From contig CAMCZF010000002.1 in the NCBI GenBank assembly GCA_945885775.1, forward strand, positions 1 through 43,298: a DNA stretch of 43,298 nt, in the 5' to 3' direction. The stretch comes from Rhodoferax sp. OV413. GTDB lineage: Bacteria > Pseudomonadota > Gammaproteobacteria > Burkholderiales > Burkholderiaceae_C. Under the pieces are notes generated by a model. That model searched no databases, was not told the DNA's origin, and saw nothing but the letters and a program-made list of their open reading frames with translations. The position numbers and the translations under genes were made by a program. Position 1 is the first letter of the stretch; the number at the start of each line of letters is the position of its first letter. Below, piece after piece: positions 1 to 7,326 of the stretch.

Positions 1-299
1 AAGCTGGAGTGTCGATGGGCCTGACTGGTCCGCAGATTTTCCGCCACGTTGTGCTGATGCCCGCGCTAAAGAATGTCTACCCATCGCTGTCGAGTCAATT
101 TGTACTCATGATGCTGGCCACCAGTGTGGTGTCGCAGATCTCGGCGGCAGACCTGTTTCACGCCGGCTCCATCATCCAGTCCAGGACCTTTCGCGACTTC
201 GAGGTCTACACCGTCATCTCACTGCTGTACCTGTGCCTGACGCTGCTGATGCGCAGCGGATTTAGCCTGTGCTTCCACCTGATCTTTCGCAGACGATGA
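1..299 (+). CDS. Amino-acid-type ABC transporter permease (first of two), 5'-truncated
   Basis: The reading frame is open from the window edge (first full codon at base 3) to TGA at 297-299, so only the C-terminal ~98 residues are present. The segment begins in what looks like the cytoplasmic EAA loop of a polar amino acid permease (GVSMGLT...VVLMPALK) and continues with two hydrophobic stretches and a basic tail. In the His/Glu/polar amino acid family (BPD_transp_1) this loop contacts the ATPase. The stop overlaps the ATG of the second permease (ATGA at 296-299), implying translational coupling and a heterodimeric permease. The true start lies outside the window. Confidence 0.85.
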   Translation, partial: AGVSMGLTGPQIFRHVVLMPALKNVYPSLSSQFVLMMLATSVVSQISAADLFHAGSIIQSRTFRDFEVYTVISLLYLCLTLLMRSGFSLCFHLIFRRR

Positions 300-946
300 T
301 TCGCGAACTCGCCCTGCTGGATGTCTACTACCTGGTCCTGGCGATCCGCTGGACCATCGGGTTGACCGTATTGGCCCTGCTTGGCGGCGGCACCATTGGA
401 TTGATTATTGCGGCCTTGGGCGCGTCCAGGTTCAAGGTGCTGCGCGGCCTGGCTCTGGGCTATGTGGGCACTGTGCAGGGGATTCCGCTGTTGGGTTGGC
501 TGTTCATTTTCTATTTCGGCCTCTCCATCGTGGGCTATAACCTGCCGCCATTGGCCGCAGCGACCATTGGCTTCTCCATTTATGCCGGGGCCTTCCTCGG
601 GGAGATCTGGCGTGGCGCACTCATCGCCATTCCCAAAACACAGTGGGAAGCCGGCGTTTCGATCGGGCTGACCTACCTGGAGCAATTGCGCCACGTGATC
701 ATTCCCCAGGCGGTTCGGATCGCCATCCCGCCCACAGTGGGCTTCATTGTTCAGCTGATTAAAAACACGTCTTTAGGCGCGGTCATCGGCTTCGTTGAGT
801 TGACGCGCGAAGGCCAGCTGACCACCGCGTCCACCTTCCAGCCCTTCTCGGTCTACCTGCTGGTCGCCCTGATGTATTTCAGCCTGTGCTACCCCCTCAC
901 TCGGTACAGCCGAATACTGGAAAGGAAACGACGTGCCCTTCGTTGA
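296..946 (+). CDS. Amino-acid-type ABC transporter permease (second of two)
   Basis: A 216-residue inner-membrane protein of the polar amino acid permease family. ATG at 296 is chosen because it overlaps the preceding stop (ATGA); the frame is open further upstream but that would run deep into the first permease. Several hydrophobic segments are visible (about residues 15-40, 50-80, 85-110, 150-175, 185-205). The EAA loop is recognisable around residues 120-140 (QWEAGVSIGLTYLEQLRHVI, followed by PQAVR). Its 3' end overlaps the ATPase gene by 14 bp. With the truncated upstream gene it should form the membrane channel of one importer. Substrate cannot be read from the permease. Confidence 0.92.
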   Translation: MIRELALLDVYYLVLAIRWTIGLTVLALLGGGTIGLIIAALGASRFKVLRGLALGYVGTVQGIPLLGWLFIFYFGLSIVGYNLPPLAAATIGFSIYAGAFLGEIWRGALIAIPKTQWEAGVSIGLTYLEQLRHVIIPQAVRIAIPPTVGFIVQLIKNTSLGAVIGFVELTREGQLTTASTFQPFSVYLLVALMYFSLCYPLTRYSRILERKRRALR

Positions 947-1664
947 ATTGAAATCGGTGGTCAAACGTTATGGCAACAACACCGTCTTGCAAGATGTTGA
1001 CCTGAGCATCGAAAAAGGCGAAATCATTGCGGTCATCGGCCGCTCTGGCTCCGGCAAGAGCACCATGCTGCGTTGCATCAACGGCCTCGAGCCCGTGCAG
1101 GCTGGCGAAGTCTGGGTCGATGGCGTCGCCGTGCATCATGCCGCCGCCAATTTGCGCGAGCTGCGCGCACGTGTCGGCATCGTGTTTCAGAGCTTCAACC
1201 TGTTCCCGCACCTCACAGTAGAACGCAACATCACCCTGGGCCCCATGATCGTCAAGGGCGTGCCTGCCGCGGAGGCGGCCGCCTTGGCACGCGCCGCGCT
1301 GCGCAAGGTCGGCCTCGAGGAGAAGATCGGCGCTTACGCTGACGAACTGTCCGGAGGACAGCAACAGCGAGTGGCCATTGCACGCTCCTTGGCCATGGCA
1401 CCGAGCTTGATGCTGTTTGATGAAATCACCTCCGCGCTTGACCCGGAACTGGTCGGCGAGGTGTTGCTGGTGCTCGAAGAAATGGCCCGCGAAGGCATGA
1501 CCATGCTGCTGGTCACCCATGAAATGAGCTTCGCTCGCCGAGTGGCGCACCGGGTGGTCTTTATGCACCAGGGCAAGGTCTGGGAACAGGCACCGGCCAA
1601 AGAATTTTTTACCGACCCGAAGACCCCTGAGTTAAAGAGCTTTCTCAGCGCAGTGCTGCACTGA
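933..1664 (+). CDS. Amino-acid-type ABC transporter ATPase
   Basis: A 243-residue GlnQ/HisP-type ATPase. Visible motifs are Walker A (GRSGSGKS, about residues 33-40), a Q-loop (FQSFNLFPH), the ABC signature (LSGGQQQR, about 138-145), Walker B (LMLFDEITSALD) and the H-switch (LLVTHEM). This order and the PH after the Q-loop are typical of polar amino acid importers. The start is GTG at 933, preceded by the purine-rich AAAGGAAAC and overlapping the permease 3' end. It energises uptake by the two flanking permeases. A roughly 100-bp spacer with hairpins separates it from the binding-protein gene. Confidence 0.95.
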   Translation: MPFVELKSVVKRYGNNTVLQDVDLSIEKGEIIAVIGRSGSGKSTMLRCINGLEPVQAGEVWVDGVAVHHAAANLRELRARVGIVFQSFNLFPHLTVERNITLGPMIVKGVPAAEAAALARAALRKVGLEEKIGAYADELSGGQQQRVAIARSLAMAPSLMLFDEITSALDPELVGEVLLVLEEMAREGMTMLLVTHEMSFARRVAHRVVFMHQGKVWEQAPAKEFFTDPKTPELKSFLSAVLH

Positions 1665-1678
1665 AGAATGACCGTAGA

Positions 1679-1726
1679 TTTGCCGTTACTTCCCGGCAAA
1701 GCCGTCATGCCCACGTGGCGGGACGG
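1679..1726 (+). other. Intergenic inverted repeats between ATPase and binding-protein genes
   Basis: TTTGCCG (1679-1685) and CGGCAAA (1694-1700) form a perfect 7-bp stem with an 8-nt loop. A second imperfect stem, CCGTC...GACGG, follows at about 1702-1726. No U-run follows either, so these are not clear rho-independent terminators. They are more likely mRNA-stabilising or processing hairpins ahead of a highly expressed binding-protein gene, which is an inference. GAATGAC (1667-1673) and GTCATGCC (1704-1711) also form an inverted pair like the ends of GTCAT-type repeats. Confidence 0.5.
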
Positions 1727-1766
1727 ACAAGCAGGAAGGCCTTTTAGTTTTTTATAGGAGCTAGTC

Positions 1767-2552
1767 ATGTTGAAAAAATGGATCCGAAATCTGGCCGCCG
1801 CCCTGCTCTCGCTGGGCCTTGTTAACACTGCCATGGCTGATCGCCTGCAGGACATCTTGACCGCGGGCGTCATACGCATTGGCGTGCCGCTGGATGTACC
1901 ACCCTTTGGCTCACAGAACGCGAACCGTGAAGCGGAGGGCTTTGACGTTGACATGGCCAATATGGTGGCCAAAGCCATGGGCGTGAAGCTTGAACTGACC
2001 CAGATCACCGGCGCCAACCGCCTGCCCTTCCTCCTGACCGACAAGGTCGACGTGGTGATCTCGGTCATGGGTCTGACGCCGGAGCGTGCCAAGCAAATCA
2101 TGTTCAGCGCGCCCTATGCCAACACCTCGCTGGCCGTCTACGGGCCCAAAAATATCGTGGTCAAGTCGGCGATGGACCTGGGTAAATTCAAGGTGGCCGC
2201 AGCCAAAGGCACCACCCAGGAAATGGCGCTGTCAGCCGCCAACCCCAAAGCCAACATCATGCGCACAGAAGATGACGCCACTGCCGCCTCTGCCTACTTG
2301 TCCGGCCAGGCTCAATTGTTTTCGACCAACAGCATCGTCGCCATTGATCTGGCCAAGAAGAACCCTAAAAAGGAATTCGATCTGAAGTTCAACATCCGCA
2401 ACAGCCCGGCCCACATGGGCGTCAAAATGGGTGAGCACAACCTGGTGCGCTGGCTCGACTCCTTTGTGTTCTTCAACACCCAGAACACTGAGCTCGACAA
2501 GCTGCACCAGAAATGGCTGAACCGCAAGATGGACGCGATGCCGGCCCTGTGA
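1767..2552 (+). CDS. Periplasmic substrate-binding protein of the amino-acid-type ABC importer
   Basis: A 261-residue family 3 solute-binding protein. It has a clear signal peptide (MLKKW..., hydrophobic core, likely cleavage after ...TAMA, about residue 24). The mature protein shows the family start (ILTAGVIRIGV...PPFG), the EGFDVDMA motif and the VDVVISVMGLTPERAK segment used for ligand binding. ATG at 1767 follows a good Shine-Dalgarno (ATAGGAG, 1755-1761). It should bind the substrate in the periplasm and deliver it to the permeases. The stop shares one base with the ATG of the creatininase gene, tying uptake to the catabolic genes. Ligand identity is unknown. Confidence 0.94.
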   Translation: MLKKWIRNLAAALLSLGLVNTAMADRLQDILTAGVIRIGVPLDVPPFGSQNANREAEGFDVDMANMVAKAMGVKLELTQITGANRLPFLLTDKVDVVISVMGLTPERAKQIMFSAPYANTSLAVYGPKNIVVKSAMDLGKFKVAAAKGTTQEMALSAANPKANIMRTEDDATAASAYLSGQAQLFSTNSIVAIDLAKKNPKKEFDLKFNIRNSPAHMGVKMGEHNLVRWLDSFVFFNTQNTELDKLHQKWLNRKMDAMPAL

Positions 2553-3340
2553 TGAAAACGCTAGCGACAACAGAGGTACGTTGGGACCGGATGACGGCCC
2601 CGGATCTGGCGCGTGCTGCGCGCAAGAAAACGGTGGTCATCATCCCGTTGGGGGCCACCGAGCAACACGGGCCCCATCTCCCGACCCAGGTCGACTGGCG
2701 ACTCGCGTACGAGGTCTCGCTGCGTGCGGCGAGCCAAATGCATAAGCCGTTCAGCGCCCTGGTCACGCCGGCGATTCCCTTCGGTATGTCTGAGCACCAT
2801 ATGTCGCTGGGCGGCACGCTGACCCTCAACTATGCCGCCATGGCGGCGGTGGTCGGCTGCATTGTGAAGTCAGTGGCCCGGCATGGCTTCCGGCGTATTT
2901 TCGTGATGAACGGGCACGGCGGCAACATCGCGGCGCTGGAAACCATCATCACCGAGCTGACGGTGGAGCTGAAACTGCCCCTGGCGGCCGGCACCTACTG
3001 GCACATTGCCGAAGCGTCCATCGCCAGCATCCTGACGCAGCAGGACCGGGTGCTGCACGCCTGCGAGGCCGAAACCTCCATGCTGCAGGCCCTCTCGCCC
3101 GAGACAGTCAAGCCGCTCAAAAAGTCATTCCGCACACCGCTGATCCCGGGTTTGTCGGCCATCGCCGGTGTCAACCCGGGCATCTACCGTTGGCAGCAAC
3201 TGGGTACGCGTTCACCCCTGGGGCTGATCGGCGAAGCCTGGGCCGCCAGCCCTGAAAAAGGGCAGCAACTGCTGAAAGCCATCGCCAGTGACGTGGCAAA
3301 GGCCCTGTCAGAGCCGGCGCTGTGGGATGCCCCTATTTAG
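2552..3340 (+). CDS. Creatininase-family amidohydrolase
   Basis: A 262-residue member of the creatininase family (zinc/manganese amidohydrolases that open or cleave cyclic or linear amides). Expected metal-site segments are present: GATEQHGPHLP (residues about 35-45), the following D of TQVDW, and MNGHGGN (about 122-128), with the later Glu in HACEAETSM. ATG at 2552 overlaps the TGA of the binding-protein gene (TGATG). The family includes creatininase, formamide deformylases and MftE, so the substrate cannot be named. Its position in the uptake operon suggests it hydrolyses the imported compound or an intermediate. It lies 17 bp ahead of the deacylase gene. Confidence 0.88.
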   Translation: MKTLATTEVRWDRMTAPDLARAARKKTVVIIPLGATEQHGPHLPTQVDWRLAYEVSLRAASQMHKPFSALVTPAIPFGMSEHHMSLGGTLTLNYAAMAAVVGCIVKSVARHGFRRIFVMNGHGGNIAALETIITELTVELKLPLAAGTYWHIAEASIASILTQQDRVLHACEAETSMLQALSPETVKPLKKSFRTPLIPGLSAIAGVNPGIYRWQQLGTRSPLGLIGEAWAASPEKGQQLLKAIASDVAKALSEPALWDAPI

Positions 3341-3357
3341 ACCATGAAGTAATACCA

Positions 3358-4368
3358 ATGAGCACAACCGTATTCAGCGACATCGACTGGGACAACGACG
3401 GCAAACAGGTCGGCACGCTGCACCTGCCCCACTCGCCCGATGACGACGCTTGGGGCGTAATCCCCTTCCCCGCCGCCTCCATCAAAAACGGCCAGGGGCC
3501 GGTGGTGGTGGTCTCGGGCGCCGTTCACGGCGATGAGTACGAGGGGCCCGTCGTCATCGCCGAGTTGATGCGGCAGATCCAGGCAAGCGACGTGGTTGGG
3601 CAATTGATTTTGCTGCCCAGCTTCAACGCCCCGGCCCTGAAGGTGGGCCGCCGCACCTCGCCGATCGACCACCTGAACCTTAACCGCGTCTTTCCCGGCG
3701 ATGACCACGGTTTGCCAACACAGCAAATCGCCAGGTATGTCACTGACCACATCCTGAGCCGGGCCAATGTCTATCTGGATCTGCATGCCGGTGGACGCAC
3801 GCTGTTCATCCAGCCCAGCGCCCACGTGGTGATGGCCGACGGCATGGCGCCTGATCTGATCAAGGCTAACGCTAAACTGGCCGAGGTCTTTGGCGTCGGC
3901 ATCACGGTGCAGACCAGCAATATGGGCGACTACCGTACCTCGGCTGGCTACGCCACGCTGAAGGGCATCCCCACGCTGGCCGCTGAAATGGGCATGGGCG
4001 GCTGGGTCACCGGCGACTCGGTGCGTGCCACGCGTGAAGCCACACATCGGGTGCTCAAGCACACCGGCGTGCTGCCACACATCGCCACCGTGCCCGGCGA
4101 AAAAACCCGTTGGACCCGCATCAACGGTGGCAAGGCCTATGTCTTTGCCCCAATGGATGGTTATTTTGAGCGCCGCTTTGCACTGGGCGAACGCATCGAG
4201 GCGGGTCAACTGGCCGGCCTGATGCACGCCCTGAACCGCCCCAATCTAGAGCCTGAGCCGGTGTACTTCCAGTCTGGCGGCACGCTGTACGCCCACGGTC
4301 TTATTGGCCATGTGCGGGCCGGACAAAACCTCGCGGTATTGGTTGAAGATGTGGCCGCACCGCTTTAG
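3358..4368 (+). CDS. Succinylglutamate desuccinylase/aspartoacylase-family zinc deacylase, DoeB-like
   Basis: A 336-residue zinc carboxypeptidase-fold deacylase. The zinc ligands are visible as GAVHGDEYEG (H and E, about residues 54-63) and the third His in DLHAGGR (about 142-148). The arginine-containing NRVFPGD substrate motif lies between them. Overall layout and length resemble DoeB (N-alpha-acetyl-diaminobutyrate deacetylase of ectoine degradation) and relatives, but no other doe gene is near, so that substrate is not supported. ATG at 3358 is chosen because the residues upstream belong to the end of the creatininase gene. It probably removes an N-acyl group from an amino acid derivative (inference). 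Confidence 0.85.
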   Translation: MSTTVFSDIDWDNDGKQVGTLHLPHSPDDDAWGVIPFPAASIKNGQGPVVVVSGAVHGDEYEGPVVIAELMRQIQASDVVGQLILLPSFNAPALKVGRRTSPIDHLNLNRVFPGDDHGLPTQQIARYVTDHILSRANVYLDLHAGGRTLFIQPSAHVVMADGMAPDLIKANAKLAEVFGVGITVQTSNMGDYRTSAGYATLKGIPTLAAEMGMGGWVTGDSVRATREATHRVLKHTGVLPHIATVPGEKTRWTRINGGKAYVFAPMDGYFERRFALGERIEAGQLAGLMHALNRPNLEPEPVYFQSGGTLYAHGLIGHVRAGQNLAVLVEDVAAPL

Positions 4369-4371
4369 ACC

Positions 4372-5505
4372 ATGCTAACCGCTGAATCGCGCGCGCGCGA
4401 CTTCCCCAGCCTGGCTGGGATGCACTACCTCAACAGCGCGGCGGAGAGTATTCCGCCACTGTGCGTGCAGGACGCGCTGCAGGCCTACTGGCGTGACAAG
4501 CAGCAGGGCATGCGCGGACGAGATGGTCACTACGCAGCCATGGCTCAGTGCCGCGAGATCAGCGCGCACTGGGTGGGGCTCACGCCTGACGAGGTGTCTT
4601 TCTGCTCTTGCAGCGCCGAAGCCTACAACCTGCTGGCCAGCGCCCTGAATCTGCAACACGCGGACGAGGTGGTCGTCAGCGATCTTGACTTTCCGTCTGG
4701 CGCAACGCCCTGGCTGGCGGCGCCCACACGACCAGCGGTCAAGGTATGGCGATCGCGCTCAGGCGGTTTGGACGCCGCCGACCTGTTGCCGCTGCTCAAT
4801 GCCAAGACGCGCCTGGTGCAGGTCTCGCTGATCAGTTTTTACAACGGCTTCCGGCTGGACTGGCAGCCCTTTCACGACGCGGTGCGGCAGTTGGCGCCCC
4901 ATGCCCTGATTTCGGTCGACGTGACCCAGGCGCTGGGGCGGGTTGCGCTGGATTGCCTGGGTGCAGACTGCATCATTTCCAGCACCCACAAGTGGGTACT
5001 CGGCCTGCACGGCGGGTGCATCGTCGGAATTCCGGAGGCCCGTGCCGCCCAACTGACAACCCGGGCGGGCGGCTGGTTTCAGCTCAACAATGCCTTCGAC
5101 GCCGACCGTTTCGAGCGGCTCGGCACCAAGCCCGGCGCTGCCAGCTGGTCGGTCGGCATGCCCAACTTTGCGGCCATCTACGCATTGAATGCAGGCCTGC
5201 GCTACCTCGGGGCCATTGGCCTGGAGGCGGTGACGCGGTTGGCCGACCCGCTGACCGAGGCGCTGCACGCGGGCCTGCTGGCCCAAGGCATCACACCTAT
5301 GGCACCACGACGGCATGCCACCGATTCCGGCATTGTGGCCTTTCAGCATACGCGCAGCGACGCGATCCACGCCGCCCTGCAAGCCGAGAACATCCATGTG
5401 ATGCACCAAGCCGGCCGCCTGCGTGTGGCGGTGCACGCTTACAACACCGAGGCCAATATCACCCAATTCCTGAGCACACTGGACCGCGCCCTGCAGGGGC
5501 CATGA
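4372..5505 (+). CDS. Class V aminotransferase-fold PLP enzyme
   Basis: A 377-residue fold-type I PLP enzyme of the class V group (cysteine desulfurase, isopenicillin-N epimerase-like, kynureninase). The PLP-binding lysine is visible in SSTHKW (about residues 203-208), preceded by the Asp that contacts the pyridine nitrogen in SVDVTQALG (about 182-190). ATG at 4372 lies 3 bp after the deacylase stop. No cysteine desulfurase active-site loop is evident and no Fe-S genes are adjacent, so a catabolic aminotransferase, lyase or epimerase role is more likely. The stop overlaps an ATG (ATGA, 5502-5505) in front of the next gene. Confidence 0.87.
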   Translation: MLTAESRARDFPSLAGMHYLNSAAESIPPLCVQDALQAYWRDKQQGMRGRDGHYAAMAQCREISAHWVGLTPDEVSFCSCSAEAYNLLASALNLQHADEVVVSDLDFPSGATPWLAAPTRPAVKVWRSRSGGLDAADLLPLLNAKTRLVQVSLISFYNGFRLDWQPFHDAVRQLAPHALISVDVTQALGRVALDCLGADCIISSTHKWVLGLHGGCIVGIPEARAAQLTTRAGGWFQLNNAFDADRFERLGTKPGAASWSVGMPNFAAIYALNAGLRYLGAIGLEAVTRLADPLTEALHAGLLAQGITPMAPRRHATDSGIVAFQHTRSDAIHAALQAENIHVMHQAGRLRVAVHAYNTEANITQFLSTLDRALQGP

Positions 5506-5516
5506 GGAGAAGCATC

Positions 5517-6275
5517 TTGACCGCGACGACCACTGACTTTCTGCCCGGCGGCTACCGCTACATACCCGGTGTGTTTCAGTATGCCGGCGGCGTGGCTGCC
5601 CTGCCGGGCTGGCGCATTGAGCGCGCCCGCTTCATGACGCCGGTACCGCTGGCGGAGGGTTTTGAGCGAATTGCCAGCGTGCTGCAACAGGCCGGACGGC
5701 CCTTGACTGCTTTTTGCGCCTGCGAGTTGCAGTCGCCCGCGCCCTTTACCGAAGATGGCTTCAAAGCGTTTAACGAGGTCTATGTCGGCACACTGGCGCG
5801 CTGGGGCATTTACCAGCAGGGCGTCAACCCGGTAGCCCGCGCCAACACCTGCCCAGCCGTAGCGCCACCGGACGGGCCCGCATTTCATGCCTTTTGCTAC
5901 ACCGTGCCAGCCACTGACGCAGCGCCCAGTTTTGTGGTGGCGGGCAGCGGCGAAGCGCCGGAGGGTATGGGCAACTACCGTGACCATATCATTGCACTGG
6001 GCGACACCAGCCCCGATGGACTGCGCCGCAAGGCGGTGTGGGTGCTGGGCGAAATGGAACGCCGAATGGCCGCGCTGGGCGGCAGTTGGCAGAGCACCAC
6101 AGCGGTTCAGGCCTACACCGTGCATGACCTTTACCCCTTTCTGGCCGACGAGATCGGGCGGCGTGGCGCCCTGCGCCAAGGCCTGACCTGGCACCTCAAC
6201 CGCCCGCCTGTTCAGGGCATTGACTTCGAGATGGACTGCAGGGCTATCGCGGTGGAGCACATGCTCGCGGCCTGA
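5517..6275 (+). CDS. Unknown operon-end protein, possibly CnbZ/RidA-like deaminase
   Basis: A 252-residue soluble protein. The start chosen is TTG at 5517 because AGGAG (5505-5509) sits 7 nt upstream; an alternative ATG at 5502 overlaps the previous stop but has only a poorly spaced ribosome site. The C-terminal half carries a RidA/YjgF-like pattern (LGGSWQSTTAVQAYTVHDLY, about residues 178-197). I loosely associate the whole sequence with proteins annotated as 2-amino-5-chloromuconate deaminase CnbZ, but cannot verify this. A deaminase or imine-hydrolysing role after a PLP enzyme would make biochemical sense. It closes the operon; trhO begins 34 bp later. Confidence 0.62.
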   Translation: MTATTTDFLPGGYRYIPGVFQYAGGVAALPGWRIERARFMTPVPLAEGFERIASVLQQAGRPLTAFCACELQSPAPFTEDGFKAFNEVYVGTLARWGIYQQGVNPVARANTCPAVAPPDGPAFHAFCYTVPATDAAPSFVVAGSGEAPEGMGNYRDHIIALGDTSPDGLRRKAVWVLGEMERRMAALGGSWQSTTAVQAYTVHDLYPFLADEIGRRGALRQGLTWHLNRPPVQGIDFEMDCRAIAVEHMLAA

Positions 6276-6309
6276 CACCTTGGTGTGGGGTGGGTCCTAA
6301 AATCGAGCC

Positions 6310-7290
6310 ATGCCTGCCTACCTGACTGCCGCCTTCTACAAATTTGTCAACCTGCCAGATGCTGAGCAGCTCAAGCCGCAGTTGCTGGCTTGTTGTGAAC
6401 AGCACGCCGTCAAGGGGCTGATCCTGCTGGCGACTGAGGGCATCAACAGCACCATTGCCGGCCCGGCCGAAGGCGTGCGGGCCGTTTTGGCCTATTTGCG
6501 GCAAGACTCCCGCCTGGCAGACCTGCGGCACAAGGAGGCATGGTCCCATCGCGCGCCTTTCTACCGCATGAAGGTCAGAATCAAAAAGGAAATCGTCACG
6601 CTAGGGGTACCAGGCGTGAGCCCGACCCACATGGCGGGTACCTATGTCAAGCCGCAAGACTGGAACGCCCTGATCAGCGACCCGAAAGTGGTGCTGGTGG
6701 ACACGCGCAACGACTACGAAGTCGGCCTGGGCACGTTTGTCGGTGCGCTGGACCCGCATATCACCCGCTTTGCCGACTTGCCCCAGTGGGTGGCGGAGTC
6801 AGCCGCATTGAACCCAGCCGGAAAAAAGCCCAAAGTGGCGATGTTCTGTACCGGCGGCATCCGCTGCGAAAAATCGACCGCGTTGCTACGCGCCCAGGGC
6901 TATGAGGAGGTCTACCACCTCGAAGGCGGCATCCTCAAATACCTGGAAACCATGCCACCCGCGGACAGCCTGTGGCAAGGCGAGTGTTTTGTATTTGACG
7001 AGCGGGTCTCGGTGGGGCATGGCCTGCAGACCGGACCGCACGGCCTGTGTCGGGCCTGCCGACAACCGCTCACGGCAACGGATCAGGCCTCGACGCAGTT
7101 CGAAGCCGGCGTGAGTTGCCCCAAATGCGCCGATCACACCAGCGAGGCGCAAAAAAATAGCGCGCGTGAGCGGCAACGGCAGTGGGAACTGGCCAAATCA
7201 CGCGGCCAGGTCCACATTGGGGTGCCCTTAGCCCCCCGTCATCCTCGCGAAAGCGGGGATCCAAGCCAATTTACGCCCAACGCAGCTTGA
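6310..7290 (+). CDS. trhO: tRNA uridine 5-hydroxylase TrhO (rhodanese family, YceA-like)
   Basis: A 326-residue protein with an N-terminal acylphosphatase-like domain (about residues 1-95), a rhodanese domain (about 120-225) and a cysteine-rich C-terminal part (CRACRQP...CPKC). The catalytic cysteine loop is FCTGGIRCEKS. TrhO makes 5-hydroxyuridine at tRNA wobble position 34. ATG at 6310 gives the usual family N-terminus (MPAYLTAAFYKFV). The last ~17 residues (HPRESGDPS...) are not family sequence: they are encoded by a GTCAT-type repeat element inserted at the 3' end, extending the protein to a stop inside the element. The gene converges with the nitronate monooxygenase gene 21 bp away. Confidence 0.93.
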   Translation: MPAYLTAAFYKFVNLPDAEQLKPQLLACCEQHAVKGLILLATEGINSTIAGPAEGVRAVLAYLRQDSRLADLRHKEAWSHRAPFYRMKVRIKKEIVTLGVPGVSPTHMAGTYVKPQDWNALISDPKVVLVDTRNDYEVGLGTFVGALDPHITRFADLPQWVAESAALNPAGKKPKVAMFCTGGIRCEKSTALLRAQGYEEVYHLEGGILKYLETMPPADSLWQGECFVFDERVSVGHGLQTGPHGLCRACRQPLTATDQASTQFEAGVSCPKCADHTSEAQKNSARERQRQWELAKSRGQVHIGVPLAPRHPRESGDPSQFTPNAA

Positions 7291-7326
7291 AGCCGCAGTT
7301 GCCGGACCGGCCTAGGCGGGAATGAC
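7238..7326. repeat. GTCAT-type palindromic repeat spanning the 3' ends of two convergent genes
   Basis: The element begins GTCATCC and ends GCGGGAATGAC, giving inverted termini. An internal 8-bp stem (7241-7248 with 7253-7260) closes on a GAAA tetraloop. It matches the widespread GTCATTCCCGCGAAAGCGGG-type repeat that encodes PRESGDP when translated. It supplies the stop and C-terminal tail of trhO (+) and the last codons and stop of the nitronate monooxygenase gene (-). It could act as a bidirectional transcription barrier, but no U-tract is present. Confidence 0.75.

Noticed and set aside
3358-4368. Naming the deacylase gene doeB and the operon ectoine degradation
   Set aside because: No doeA, doeC, doeD or ectoine hydrolase gene is adjacent; only one family-level match.
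4746-5501. Long open frame continuing upstream of the last catabolic-operon gene
   Set aside because: It is the out-of-frame shadow of the class V PLP enzyme; Arg/Ala/Gly-rich composition without any family pattern.
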